Below are positions 15,646 to 27,724 of a stretch of DNA of 64,000 nucleotides, one piece after another. Numbering within the stretch: the first letter of the stretch is position 1; each line of letters opens with the position of its first letter. Source of the DNA: Hirudo medicinalis (Eukaryota > Annelida > Clitellata > Hirudinida > Hirudinidae); contig MPNW01000009.1 of assembly GCA_011800805.1 (NCBI GenBank), positions 201,004-265,003 of the forward strand, written 5' to 3'. The notes beneath the pieces are model-generated. The model had not been told where the DNA came from. It saw nothing but the letters and a program-made list of their open reading frames with translations, and ran no database searches. The position numbers and the translations under genes are program-made.

Positions 15646-17262
15646 GTAATAATAACGATAAAAACATCATGGCCACTTCATCTTCAGATTCAAGAAAAAT
15701 TTCTCAATTCCTCTGTGAACGTTGAAAACATTTACAAAGAATCAAAATTGTTCGTCCACATTTGATTTTGATATTCACACCATTAATTATTTTAATTTAA
15801 ATAGCATTAGCTTTTGATATTTATTTATATTGGTATCATTAGTAATTAATATCATTCTCCACTCAATTACTTCTATTTCTGGCATTTTGTAGCATTTTAA
15901 TAAATTAAAAGAAAGCATGCATTGATGATGATTGTGATGTTGTTTGCATTCAAGCATGAAGGTCAAGGTCGATGACGTCATCGTGTCTTGCATGGCAGAC
16001 GAATCGACGTTCACCATCAGATTTCATTACCACCCCCAAAGTTCAGCCGAAAGCGCAACCTCCTGTGACGTCATACTGACCGAAATACGCGTACAAAATG
16101 ATTTTGGATGAGCTTCATGACACACATGAGTCATTCATTGAATTAAATTTTCAAACGAATTATTAGTTCTACCGGATGTCGCATGAAATAATTTATGTTG
16201 AAACAAACTATTTCATTGTTCACTCATGCACGTCCGGAGTCATTTTTCTACTTTTAATTTGACACAAAAACTTCCACTTAAAAAGTGACAATTTTTCCAA
16301 ACTCCATTTTTACTCTTGCTGAAAAGAAACCCAACGTAACATCAACGTATATCGTTGTTAAGTTTTGTTGTACATTTTGGTTTTTGTAAACTGAACTTAA
16401 TTGCAGCTGAGGAGTTCGGGTTTAAGAAAATAATAAAGATGAATAATTTTTAACAATAAATAAATAATTTACAAACTAATGAATGTATGTAAGAATAAAG
16501 CAGATTATTAATAAAAATGTTTTTGAACAGAATTCATCTACGTGATAAAACGACAGTTTAAAGCAATCGTTAAAAGTCGTAAAACAAGCGTTCAATAACG
16601 ACATTAATCTTTAAGGTTCCTGTTCTGGTACTAAATGAATAATGGAGATTCATTAATTTTTAGAAGATTTAGGACGCCATTGAACATCAACTGGCGACTA
16701 AATTTGGTAGTTCATCAGGGTGATGGAGACAAAATTCTTCAAGTTAGTCAAAAAACACATTTTAAAAAACGTAAAGTTAAAATCATGAGAAAATGACGAT
16801 ACTTAAATCACTTGTTGTCTTGAAATCCTCTCTCTAAATTTGGAATGGTTTCTGTGGACTTCTACGGCATGTGCGACTACTTCCGAACGATGACGCAAGT
16901 CCTCTGAGATGAACACACCACTTGTTTGGATTCACTCACAACATCATTTGTTCAGCGGCTTATTAATTTCCAGTATTTCTTCAATAATAACCAGCTCAAG
17001 TTTATTACATGCTCATTTAAAGATGTCTAAATTATCCCCTCGTTCAAGCCTCAAAAACTTCCGATGAACAAAATCGTCCAATTGATGGCGATGAAAATTG
17101 GAACAATTTTCTTTCCCACGTAGTCAGTTCGAAGAATGTAAACAGAGAACCAAGTGCAGCAGAAATAATTTCCACTATTATCATCATCATCGTCAGTGCC
17201 ACATAAAAGAGCTGGTACCCCTTTTCGCTTTCAATGTGTTTCATATTTAGTGTTTCACTGTC
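15646..17262. other. Intergenic: grainyhead 3' region and LamG gene upstream region
   Basis: No supported gene. Contains two CRE palindromes (separate entry). A minus-strand frame of 66 codons starting at 17244 has a hydrophobic stretch but matches nothing and begins only 18 bases from the LamG gene start. Confidence 0.4.
15973..16073. promoter_or_regulatory. Pair of perfect CRE palindromes
   Basis: TGACGTCA occurs at 15973-15980 and again at 16066-16073, 93 bases apart. This 8-mer is the canonical CREB/ATF site. In AT-rich DNA two full palindromes so close are unlikely by chance, so an enhancer or promoter is plausible. Function is inferred only. Confidence 0.5.
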
Positions 17263-18834
17263 ATGGAAGGACTATTTGTTCTCATACTGTATTTCGCTAC
17301 CTCGTCCATCGCTGCCAGACCTCCTAAAGGAGGAGGGGTAATTACTTAACCTATTTACTTAATATTGCTTATCGGTTAACTGAATACCTTAATTGATGTT
17401 TGATGTTGATAAATTTGTGTGAGACAATTCCTCGTACAAACAACAGAAATCCTCTCTGAGCAACCAAGAATGCTTCCTCCTCAGATCAAACGACACCATT
17501 GCACTCACCAAGGGTTTTAGCACATACCTGGAAATAGGTCATTTACTACAAATTCCTTTTTATTTTTTAGAAGTAATGAAAATTAGTAAAATAATGTTTG
17601 ATTTACATAATTACATAACATCTTGTATCTAAACCATAGAATTTAAAATGGTCACTGATCATCTCAACTTCAGACATAATAATCACATTGTTTCTTATCC
17701 GTCGGTAAATGCAAGATTCGATTAGAGCACGAGCTCGTTGATAATCCTTACACAACACAAAACAAGGGAACATCAACGTGGGGGAAGACTTCAACATGTC
17801 AATGGATGTTCTTCCAAGTCCACTCAGCCACAACGGCATCCTGCTCTCCATCGGTTCAGAACCAAACTTCGGATATTACGAGTGGAAGACTAAGGCTGTC
17901 AACACTCAATTCTTAGTCGTCGAATTCATATTTTCTGCAGTAAGTTGCAATATGTTTCTATAACAACGTATTTCTATAACAACATACGAATAAAAATCCA
18001 AATAAACACAAATAATAAGAATTACAGAATGAAGTAAAATAAACAGTTTTGTTCAAAACATTTGTAAACAGTTGGCTCTGACAGTGAAAGCCTTGAACAC
18101 GGAACATCTTCAACAGATTGAAGTTTACAAAACTTATCCCGTTCCTTACAAAATAGACGACGCCAGGTGGCATTCAGTTAAAGGTTTGAAGACAAAATTG
18201 CTTATTTTAATTTATTATTTTAGACATTGTTGAAAAAACTGAAAAGTGTGAAAATAAATTCATTCGATAGTAAACAAATTAATTGATTTAAAAGTAACGA
18301 GGACACGACGATATTGGAGAGTTCAGTTGGACAATTTAAATGTAACCAGAGATATCTCTGTGAAGACGAATGTACTCCTACAGCAAAAACCCGCATTCAT
18401 CGGAGGGAGACCAAGTAACAAGAAGTTATATATTAGTAACAATAATAATAATAATAATAATTTATCAGTTACGATTATAATTAATAATAAATATCCATTA
18501 GTTATAATAAGCAATCATATATTTACCAGATATTACCAATTATGGTAATGCTATCACATAAGCCTTCATCATGTAATCGAAGTTGTAAAAATAGTTACTG
18601 ACATTTCTTAACTGATTTTTCTATGACGACTACCTTAACTTGCTGTGGGTGACTTGTAATGCAGGATACATAGACCACCAGTTTCAAGGAGTCATAAAAA
18701 ATGTCAAGGTCAATGGTAGGGCTGTGCATGTGAAGAGCAAATCGAATGAGTTGGTGGACGTGATGGGCTGCAACTCCAATGAAGCTTCTCTTTTCATCGG
18801 TTGGATCAAAGGCACCAAAGCACACATAAGTTGA
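17263..18834 (+). CDS. Secreted single laminin-G-domain protein, six exons
   Basis: Exons 17263-17337, 17447-17537, 17767-17939, 18072-18183, 18295-18414 and 18665-18834 join in phase to 246 codons plus stop. Residues 1-18 form a signal peptide (MEGLFVLILYFATSSIAA), followed by a short basic RPPKGGG linker. The rest is one laminin-G/concanavalin-like jelly roll: NVGEDFNMSMDV, NGILLSIGS, ARWHSVKVTR, LQQKPAFIGG and YIDHQFQGVIKNVKVNG are the usual LG landmarks. Nothing else is attached, unlike laminins, neurexins or agrin. It is probably an extracellular binding protein of matrix or carbohydrate ligands; the partner is unknown. A short AAT microsatellite lies in intron 5 near 18438-18462. Confidence 0.85.
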
Positions 18835-19427
18835 AGACTTCAACTCCGTCATGCTTAAATACTTATGTGAAACTTACTTACGTAAAACTTACTTATGTGA
18901 AACTGTTTTCAAATTCTAGCACTCATCGGCTTATATTTGAATAATATTTACATCTGTTAATATCGCAATGGCATCATGTTTTTATTTACCTTTCAACTAG
19001 ATTTTTATCACAGCTTATTTTAAACTAGTTTCAAAACCATGAAGCACTTCTTTCTTCAATAGTGTGATAGTTCGCTAAATAGGAATACTGGGATGCATTA
19101 GATGAAGCTGAATGTTGTTGTTTAAATCAAATTCCTTTCTTCGGGTCCGACATGCACATTGACCTGCGTCGTACATACGTAAGGATAAAATTGCAGCGGA
19201 AGACATATGCTTCAAAAAACTTGAAACACCCTCGTCTCGGTCAGTTTTATCTTATCTGGAGCAACACAAGGATGACCTCAGAGAGAGATTTCGCATCAGC
19301 TTCTACTGCAAACTACAAACATCCAGGGCTTTTTGAGGTTTCACGAAAAAAGGAAATAGCTCAAGTTGAGCAGGTTCTGAGAAACGAAAGATTGTAATTT
19401 CTTTCTATAATTACCAACCTATCATGT

Positions 19428-19575
19428 TCACAACCAAGCCTACACTGCCAGAGGGCGCCCAGGTAGCGGCGCTATACAAATGGTAGGGCAATAAAAAAGT
19501 GCCTCCACATCCTATTTGGATACATAAGGCATTCCAAAGATTGGCTAAATACAAAACACAAACCTGGCGAATCGG
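19428..19575 (+). mobile_element. SINE-like repeat, family B (copy 1)
   Basis: Shares most of its length with 23180-23310: CAACC..GCCTACACTGCCAGAGGG, GGCGCTATACAAATGGTAG, AAAAAGTGCC and GATTGGCTAAATACA. The left part of the other copy has tRNA-like A- and B-box sequences. Confidence 0.75.
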
Positions 19576-19900
19576 GAACAATTTAACTGCTTGCGAAATT
19601 AAAACCAATCGGTCCATGGAAGAACTCAATAAGTTGACACATCGATGCCGGTCAATCACAAGTCTGATACCTTGGGTACTCCAGCAGTCAAGCCTCATTT
19701 CAATAATTTACTGAATTTCTAATCTAATTTACTAATCAACTTCATGCAGATTTTGAGTCCACAGCTTCAGTAACATCATTCATAACTTCATTACATCACA
19801 TTCCAAATGATATTTAAATTTAAAAAATCAATGCAATGCTTGCAAAAATAACCTAATATTTAACAGATGCACATCCAAGAAATGCTATTAGATGATAGTG

Positions 19901-19989
19901 ATAATGCATTCTTTATTAATGATGTCCTGACGATGTTTATGTTATTAATGCATTCTTTATTAATGATGTCCTGACGATGTTTATGTTAT
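19901..19989. repeat. 44-bp direct tandem duplication
   Basis: The unit starting TTAATGCATTCTTTATTAAT and ending CGATGTTTATGTTA occurs twice in perfect head-to-tail copies, just beyond the PAXBP1 3' end. Confidence 0.9.
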
Positions 19990-20044
19990 TACAAAAGTTC
20001 GTATCGATACACATTTCAAAGAAATAAGGAAGGGTTTTGCCCAA

Positions 20045-23000
20045 TCAGTGGAGGGAGATTTTTGAACCAATCAATGCCCCAACAGAGGAAGCATGACTCT
20101 CAGCATTTAACTCGAGCAGCACTTTTCCAATACGTTTTATGGTGTCCCTGGAAAACAATGACATTTAAGAAAATGGTTGCAAAATATCAAGAATAGTATT
20201 TAAAAATTATTGGATGGTTTGACAAATTGCATTAGAGGAAGTTATGCTACACCACCTTGTGTCTGAGTTGCTTGGAACTTGATTCTTCAGCATGCTAGCT
20301 GAGCTTACAAGGAACTTGCAGAAATTTTCAAGCTGGGGGAGACTAATACCTTGAAGATATTCTTCAAACCATTGTTTTGGAATATCTGATGAAATCTGGA
20401 TTTCCACAAAATAAGAGTAAAAGAAAAGGCTATTAAAGAATCAATAACTAATGAACAAGCAAATAACAGGTAGTTATTAAATGAATGTAAACATAGCTAG
20501 ATAGATTATAAGTACCGTCTGACAGACTGCTAAAAGTTCTGTGTTGAAAGGTGCATTTTGAAGTGCAATCATGATGTATCTGTTCAGTAGTTGATCGAGA
20601 GCCAGACTCTGAAGTTGATGGTCGGACATTAAGCCTTGCCACAATACGATGCTTTTGAAAAGCTGAAACGAGACATTCAACAAAACTTCAGATTCAGTAA
20701 GTGTTAGTGAGGCTTATAATCCATCATAACACCAACCTTGATACAAGTATAGAGCTGCCTGTAGAAAAACACAGTAGCACCAGAATTTCTGTTTTCGAGG
20801 ATGCTAAAATAAGAATTACAAATTTATTATCTTCGCTTAGGAGGCAATTGTTAAATCATTTTTCATACTTCTTTCCATACAAAGGCATAAAAATGTCGTC
20901 TTTCAAACACATTGAAATTCTGGCATCCACGGCTTTGATGAGAGCCTTAAAAAATAACAAGATGAAAAAATTGAAAACTTATAAAGTGCATGCAATTAAT
21001 GCCACCTGCTTGTAAATAATAAATAAATCTGCAAATATAAGACTTAAAATAAATTATTACACACACAAAAAGCACAAAATGAGTTTCACCTGTGTGTTCT
21101 TTTCCTCCATCACAAAGAAGGGGTAATCGTCTGCCAACTGCTGCACAACTTTCTTCAAAGAACAACTCTGCTTGAGAGACAAAGGATCCCAGACATTCTC
21201 AACAAACACTGCAAAGATTTTAAGCAGAAGTTCAATTTCTCCATTTGTCCAAAGCAATTGAACCTAAATTAGTATTTAATAAAAATAGCATAATTTGTAA
21301 AGAATTTTAAATTACTTAGAACCAAACAAACAAAACATCTCAAGAAACTATTTGACTTTTTACAGAGTTTTTTGAAATGGCTCAGAAAGAGCTGGGCAGA
21401 CAAGAAGAGGCATCCTACCGACCAGTAATCTTCGGTACAAGAACTTTGTCAATTATATTAGGGATGATTTTCGTATCAGGATCGGCACCGTCGTTTTCAG
21501 AGAAGTCCACGGAACCATAAAAGAGCAGGTCTTGAAACCACTGGCCCTTCTCAAAATTGGGGCAGTAAGTCTACAAAAGTTAGATTTGGGTAAGAATGGG
21601 TACAAATGCAGAAGCATGCATGAACAATGAATGGATGCAAATGCACGATCGATGAATGGATACGAATGCAGAAGCATGCATGAACAATGAATGTGATGCA
21701 AAATTAATTGATGCAAAGTGAAAGAAGCCATGCTCACAAACACCATACTTCAAGAGGATTCCAAGTTATAAGCTGAAGTTTGATCAGTGGGCTGAATAGT
21801 TTAGTGAGGCAATGTCCAACGTAAGCCTCCACGTACGAATCCATCTTCTCCTTCTTCCATCTATCAAATCTTGCCAGGATGCTAGGAATGGAGCAGAACT
21901 CTTCATCCACGTCGTCGAGTGCAGACTTGCAATCTTTTGTCAGTCGTTCTGCAGCGAACAAAATTTTGTCAATGCAGTTTGTGGTGATGTTTAAATGTTT
22001 GCATTCCATTTCAATGCTTCTTAGTTTTCACCTTTCTCCGAGGCAAACTTGACTATTTCAGAATTAATGAGTTCATCGTCGGTGGACATTCCATCGGAAT
22101 GCTTCTTGATTCCTTTACTTTCACGTGCTCGCTTTCTTCTGGCTCTGCATTTAACGAGTGGAACTTTGAGAAATTAGTAGCTTAAACAACAACACCACAT
22201 CCACTCGAAGTGAGAACTCGGTTGTTGAAGATCCTAACGTGCCACTTCGACAGCAAAACAAACAAAAACTCTGAAACCTTCGGCCCTCTCTCTCGGCTTT
22301 CCTCCGAGCTTTTGCCAAATCTTCTGTTACCGCATCAGTCACTATTTTCCCTAAAACATTCAAAAGAAATGACCATCTTACAATTTAAAATACAATATTA
22401 AGTCTTATATTAATTCAATTACCAATTATTTCTACTACAATAAACTCATTCATAACAATCAAACATAAGTAACAAACCAGGGAAAAACTCGAGCGATTGG
22501 TCCCTGACATCTTCTTGTCTCCTGTTAACCAATTTGTCGGCTCTTTGCTTCAGCAGGTCGGTCATGCATCTCTCCAGGTAATTAATTGAAGAAACCTTGA
22601 TCAGATTCGAATAATAAATAAAATTAAACGAATGCTCGAACGAACATGAATGTCACGACTCACCTTTTCGTTCATACATTCCACGTAATCCTTGGTGAAC
22701 TCCCTCATGTCTTGGTAGAACTTGTATTCCTCCTTCAACACTGAGATTTCATTCTTCAGGAAATCAATTGAGGAGATGACCTCTTTACTTCGTGCAGAGA
22801 GGTTCTCAAAATCGAAGTTTCTCTGTTTGTGTCTTTCTTTTAACTCGTGAAGTCTGAAGTTGAATGAGTGGAGATGAGTTTTAAAATCATAAATACAACA
22901 GAAACATGAATAAAAGAATTATTCAAGAACAAAACAAATCAGCAAACAAATGAACAGACTTCAACAAATTGATTTGGAATTAACCACCCCAAGCTTTAAA

Positions 23001-25651
23001 TCAATCTCGAATGAACCCATTCCAAATAACAAATTGTAATCAACCATTCCACACAACAAATTATAATATTATAATCAACCATTCCAAACATAAACAGCAC
23101 GCACAGGCATGCAGGTTGGCCGAACGGGTTGCGTTCCTGCAAGAGATCGTAATAGCAACAGTCGTAATGTATCGTGTTCGCAACCCGGCCTGCACCGCCA
23201 GGGAGCACCCTCGGTTAGGGGCGCTACATAAATGGTAGATCGACTAAAAAGTGCCTTCACATCCCGTTCGGATACTAAAGGCACTCAAAAGATCGGCTAA
23301 ATACATAAACACAAATACATAACAAATTATAATATTAAAATCAACCATTCCACACAACAAATTATAATATTATAATCAACCATTCCACACAACAAATTAT
23401 AATATTATAATCAACCATTCCACACAACAAATTATAATATTATAATCAACCAACCTCTCCTCTATCGACTTCTTAGGAGCAGCGAGTTTCCTCTCGTCGA
23501 TGGCATTCATTTCATTGACCTCCAAAGTCGTCAGGTTGTTCTGGATCGTGTAGTTCATCATGGCCATCCCACCATTGCTGTTGAACATGAAATGTTGGTG
23601 ATAGGAACCTGGATAGGGTTCATTGGCTGCACTCACAACCACCTGATGAATATTTAAATTAATTATCGCACCGAAAATGTTTTATCGACGATCTGTTAAA
23701 TACTCTCGTTAAAAATAACGTCCGAGGGATATTAAGTCGACCGATCGGAAAAGTTTCTGCAAATGCGAATTAATTTGAGCCGAAATTAAAGATATAAATC
23801 CCGAAGAGGTCTGATCGACATTTGTTTGCAGTGAAAGTATTACTGGGTCAAACTCACCGGTTGGGCAGGAATGCTGGTTCCCTTCTTAATTTGTTGCTCC
23901 TCCCATGCATTCTCCTCGTTGTCACTCACACTGTCTGCATAAAGAAACAACAAGCTTCAAAAATCACTGAATCCAAAATTAAATGAACTAACAAAATATT
24001 GGAATAAATCAGTTAATTATTATTATTACTTACCCTCTTCAGCTGCAAGTATTTTCTCTTCAATCCATCTCCTCTGAGCATCTTTCTGTTTGCTCGTCAA
24101 AGCCAAAACATTGCTTTCGTCTCCGCTGTCCGAAGCATCGTTGTCGTCATCCCTACAAACGGTTGGTACATAATGATTTTTTTAAACACATCACCTATAT
24201 ATGCAGAACATGATCGAGACTTCAAATCATCAACTCGAGCGAACAGATTAAAGGAAATGATGAATGCCTAATGACCGATCTCGTTTCAAATTTCAAACAT
24301 TATCGGCTTCATCAAAAAACATGTAAAATCTCAGCAAAATTAAATTTGAATTTAAAAATAAAAGCTAACTGGTCAAGAACAAGTTGATTGCTTTGTAACT
24401 CCTTAATTTATATTTGCAAGTAAACAAAACTATAATGCATAAATGCATGAACTCTGCAAGAAATCGTACCTTATGAGCCTCGAGTTGATCCTGTCGAATC
24501 TCTGCGTATCGTCCAACGGAATGAAATCCTCCCCGCATTCGCGAGCCATTTGCCTTTTTTTCCTGGCAAGGTGGATCATATTTGCATCTGGAATCTCACC
24601 ACCTAAATTCAAGATTTTCCAAATGCAGTTAAAAATAAACTAATGACTCAAGAATATTAAGTCATGTTGCAAAATTTACTTTAACATGTAAAGATTGAAA
24701 ATTAATTTTAATAAATGTCACTAAATGAAAGATAGACATAAATAAGATGTGCTAACTCTTCAAAATGTCCTGCATGGAAGGCATGTTATTTTTGTTAGAT
24801 GAGTCATTTCTTTTGGTTTTAACATGTCTTCCATCACCATCATCTTCTTCTTCCTCATCATCTCCAACCAATTTCAAATCAACTGGAGGAGGTGCTCTTA
24901 GTGACTTTTCATTTGAAGAGCCAGATTTTTGTGACTTCAAATGGAAAATATAAAGTTACATCAATCCTTTAAGTAGCAGTTTGAATGTGATATGTTCATA
25001 TTATTAATCAATAGCACAATTATCAAGTACTTTTGCATCTTCTTTAGCCTTTTCTTTTTTATATTGTTTCATGAGCTTCTTGCTGTGGTTAGATTTTTTC
25101 AGTTGAAATTCTTCTCCTATTGAAACATATCCAAATGTTTAGGACATGCATGAAATACATAAATTTTCTAACACCATCTAGAAACTATAAATATCTAACA
25201 TTAAATGATTTGTTTTTAGATTCTACTCTGAAAGATAAAGCTTTGTTTATGCAGTTCATTCAGACACTTCAAAGGAATGCCAATCATAAATCTGACCAAG
25301 AGTAGAAAAATTACGTAGCTCTTATAATGAGTTGTTAATTATATTTGGTGTTTCACTTGTTTGACAAATTTAAATGTTGCATGACTTTGAGTTTGGATCA
25401 GTTAATTGGAACCGGAGAATCATTAGCAAAATAAAACAAATACCTTCTTCGATATCGAAGCTAAGTTTAGAATTTGATATGGGACGTTTTTGCGGTTTTG
25501 TACTTTCTTGTTTGCTCACTGCCTGTTTCGTCGGAGCATCGGATGAGGCTGCAGCCTTACCCGGAGAAACGGATTCATTTTGACTGAGATCGTCGCCATC
25601 TGATTCGCTGTCCAATTTACGTGCACGAATATTCCTCGACTTTTTAAACAT
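20045..25651 (-). CDS. PAXBP1: PAXBP1/GCFC homologue (PAX3/7-binding, GC-rich factor family), about 19 exons
   Basis: Nuclear GCFC-domain protein. The vertebrate relative links PAX3/7 to histone methylation, and family members associate with the spliceosome. The ATG at 25651 starts MFKKSRNIRARKLDSESD, the family N terminus. Clear exons follow: 25651-25444; 25116-25031 (QLKKSNHSKKLMKQ); 24934-24757; 24602-24470 (GGEIPDANMIHLARKKRQMA); ~24154-24036; ~23938-23860; ~23642-23452; coiled-coil ~22858-22670 (YKFYQDMREFTKDY); ~22596-22480 (QRADKLVNRRQEDV); ~22350-22265; ~22148-22040. The GCFC domain follows in ~21960-21746 (YVEAYVGHCLTKLFSPL, LQLITWNPLE), ~21570-21423, ~21211-21090 (VENVWDPLS), ~20950-20870 (DDIFMPLYGK), ~20806-20740, ~20690-20517 (LLNRYIMIALQN), ~20400-20265 (IPKQWFEEYLQ) and 20147-20045. 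Apparently full length. No break was found. Confidence 0.94.
21594..21705. repeat. Imperfect ~60-bp tandem repeat in a PAXBP1 intron
   Basis: AATGCAGAAGCATGCATGAA followed by CAATGAATG recurs about 60 bases later, with intervening GATGCAAATG-type copies. Confidence 0.75.
22990..23452. repeat. 35-bp minisatellite in a PAXBP1 intron, split by a SINE
   Basis: A unit of about 35 bases (TCAACCATTCCACACAACAA, then ATTATAATATTATAA) is repeated at 23341-23450 in about three near-perfect copies, with diverged copies at 23015-23090. The array is interrupted by a family B SINE. Confidence 0.88.
23095..23310 (+). mobile_element. SINE-like repeat, family B (copy 2), tRNA-derived head
   Basis: The 5' part has a tRNA-like A box (GGTTGGCCGAACGGG) and B box (GTGTTCGCAACCC). 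It is followed by GCCTGCACCGCCAGGGAGC, GGCGCTACATAAATGGTAG, AAAAAGTGCC and GATCGGCTAAATACA, shared with 19428-19575. ACATAAACA on both sides may be the target-site duplication. It sits inside the minisatellite. Confidence 0.78.
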
Positions 25652-25881
25652 ATCTATAGATGTCTTTTTCATTGAAATCAGAGAAACAACACCAAATATC
25701 GACATGCAAGCATAAACATCGTAGAATATTTATAAAAAGGTTTTGACTCAACCCATACGTTCTATTTCATAAATAATTTTTATAATATGTAATTAAATTT
25801 TAAAATAATATTATTTTACTTACAATTTTGTAATAAATGGATTCAACTTTTGGTCCGCCTCTGCTCATAATCTACTTAAAG

Positions 25882-26010
25882 CAGTGGTTCGCAACCCGTT
25901 GGCCGTTTAAGTCCAAATCATCTTAGTTATGCAACGGACTTTAATCAAATAAATAAATAAATAAATAACCCGTTGGCCGCGGACCAAAAGTAGGCCCGTG
26001 TCAGGAATAT
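25882..26010. mobile_element. hAT-like element end interrupted by a LINE tail
   Basis: CAGTGGTTCGCAACCCGTTG resembles the terminal inverted repeat of hAT/Charlie-type DNA transposons. The element is split by a 61-base LINE tail at 25906-25966. Confidence 0.55.
25906..25966 (+). mobile_element. Severely 5'-truncated LINE insertion with 13-bp target-site duplication
   Basis: The insert is only the 3' end of the RNase H LINE (CCAAATCATCTTAGTTATGC, ACGGACTTTAATCAAATAAA, then AATA repeats). It is flanked by perfect copies of AACCCGTTGGCCG at 25893-25905 and 25967-25979, the duplicated target. This fixes the exact 3' terminus of the LINE. Confidence 0.88.
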
Positions 26011-26519
26011 AGTGGGCCTCCCTACTTAAGTCTTAAAGCAGTACAAAACATTAAACAAAAAAGTAGAAGAAAAAAAAAACATGCGAGATTTCATTTTCTG
26101 TATGGACCGCCATGAAAACAAAATATTCATTTTAATTTAAATTAATACGATATTATTTGAATGTAATGTTATCTGAATTTTTTATTAACTGAATCTGATA
26201 TTAATAATTATTTTAATTTATTAATAGTTAACGTTAATATTACATGTCTCTTTATTTGTTATTAATGACAATGATAATGAAACAGAGTTTGATTATAGTG
26301 GCATATGTCCAACGGAACTTCTACACCACTTCAATATTGGGGTAGCTTTCCCTGAATAGGAAAATTTTGAGGGCAGAATGAAAGCTGACTGGATCGGTAT
26401 TAATAATAAAAGGGGGGTCTATTCCAGATCTGTGGGCCAACAGCGTCTACAGATCTGCCATCCAGTGTCGCACGTCGGGCAGATGATTCGACGAGGGAAC
26501 CCCTGGTTGCTGACCTGAA

Positions 26520-27490
26520 TATGTGCGGTGCGGGTGAAAAGCAAAGGGGTTGAAAAAGTTTGACAATTCTTAATAAGGGGGAGGTGGAGTTTAAGATTAA
26601 TTAAAGTCAACAATGTTATTTGTTATGATAAAAAATCTTAACTTTAACAGATGGATTAATAACATTACTTTAATTTTAATGTTTTTAATTTATAACATTA
26701 GTCTTCCAGTCGATACTGCTTGAACGCATTTGCAAAATCTATAACCTCAAATGTTGCTTCACATGCATGGCATGTGAGCGGGTCAAGTGACCAGAGGTCT
26801 GTTAATTTTTAGGGGCCCGCCAGGTTTTTAAAATATTGAAATTTTATAATCGTGACCTTTTTTTGCTTTTCCATTGCCAAATTGACATAACATATGTTCA
26901 TATGCCCATGGTCGCCCAGTAGGAGCCCGAAATTTCTGTCGGCAGCCCTGTTCACAAGTCATGTTAAAGAAACATGTTCAACACCGACATTGGGATCTTG
27001 GGCATAACAAATTAACACCTGTTTATCAACAAAAAAAACCTTCAGCCTTCAATTCGAGCGGCGTTCAAACGACAAACAACGAGCTGATGGCAATGATTGA
27101 ACACAAGGAACATTCTGATATTTTATGAGCTGTATGGTTAGATGAGGATGATGTTGATTTTGTCTGGCTTATCAGTTCAATAAAATGATGGAAATGATGA
27201 ATCTAATAATATGCATAGAATAGGTTACAATAGAGGAACATTTGACTTTCCCGTGGGAAGATGATAGAAGCTGACATTAAAAAATTGACAATAATATTCA
27301 GTTTAACAAATATTTTATTTACTTTCATAACATCATAAAATTGTCGAAAATTCACGGTGTTACAAGGTACAAAATAAAAATTGTTTAAACCATTTTATTT
27401 GGTTGTCAGTTTTTGATATGATTTTAATTGGGGTTTTAAAAGTTGGACAATTGCAAGGGGTTGACATAATTAATGGACGACCCCAAATAA
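26520..27490. repeat. Further copies of the C-rich-core dispersed repeat
   Basis: GGGGTTGAAAAAGTTTGACA, ATTCTTAA and GGGGGAGGTGGAGTTTAA at 26547-26600 are the reverse complement of 6460-6515. GGGGTTGACATAATTAATGG near 27458-27478 is the reverse-oriented match of another part (6516-6535 region). Confidence 0.6.
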
Positions 27491-27724
27491 GTTTCGGCAA
27501 ACGAGTAGCTGTCAAAGTTTGGTGCATAACTCATCAAATTAAGGAAACGTTTTTTTTTGTAATGTTTTTGTAATGTTTGCAATTATTCCGTAATTTTATT
27601 TTATTTTAAATAATTTAAACTGCGCCAGTTCAGAAAAGTATGCGCCGGGGTGTAAAAATATGTGCGCTGGTGCAGCTAAGAAGGAACATTGGTGATGGTG
27701 GCGATGATGTAATAAAATCATGCA

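Larger units (their letters stand above)
18835..20044. other. Intergenic between LamG gene and PAXBP1 3' end
   Basis: Two converging genes end here. The stretch contains a SINE copy and a short tandem duplication listed separately, and otherwise nothing recognised. Confidence 0.5.

Noticed and set aside
17044..17244. Minus-strand 66-codon frame with a hydrophobic segment
   Set aside because: Starts 18 bases from the LamG start codon, matches no family, and has no upstream exon or promoter space.
17640..17710. Extra exon in the LamG gene (EFKMVTDHLNF)
   Set aside because: Skipping it gives the standard LG reading LEIGNINVGEDF in correct phase; including it breaks phase.
23341..23450. Possible CRISPR-like array
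   Set aside because: Repeats are direct head-to-tail 35-mers with no unique spacers, in an intron of a eukaryotic gene.
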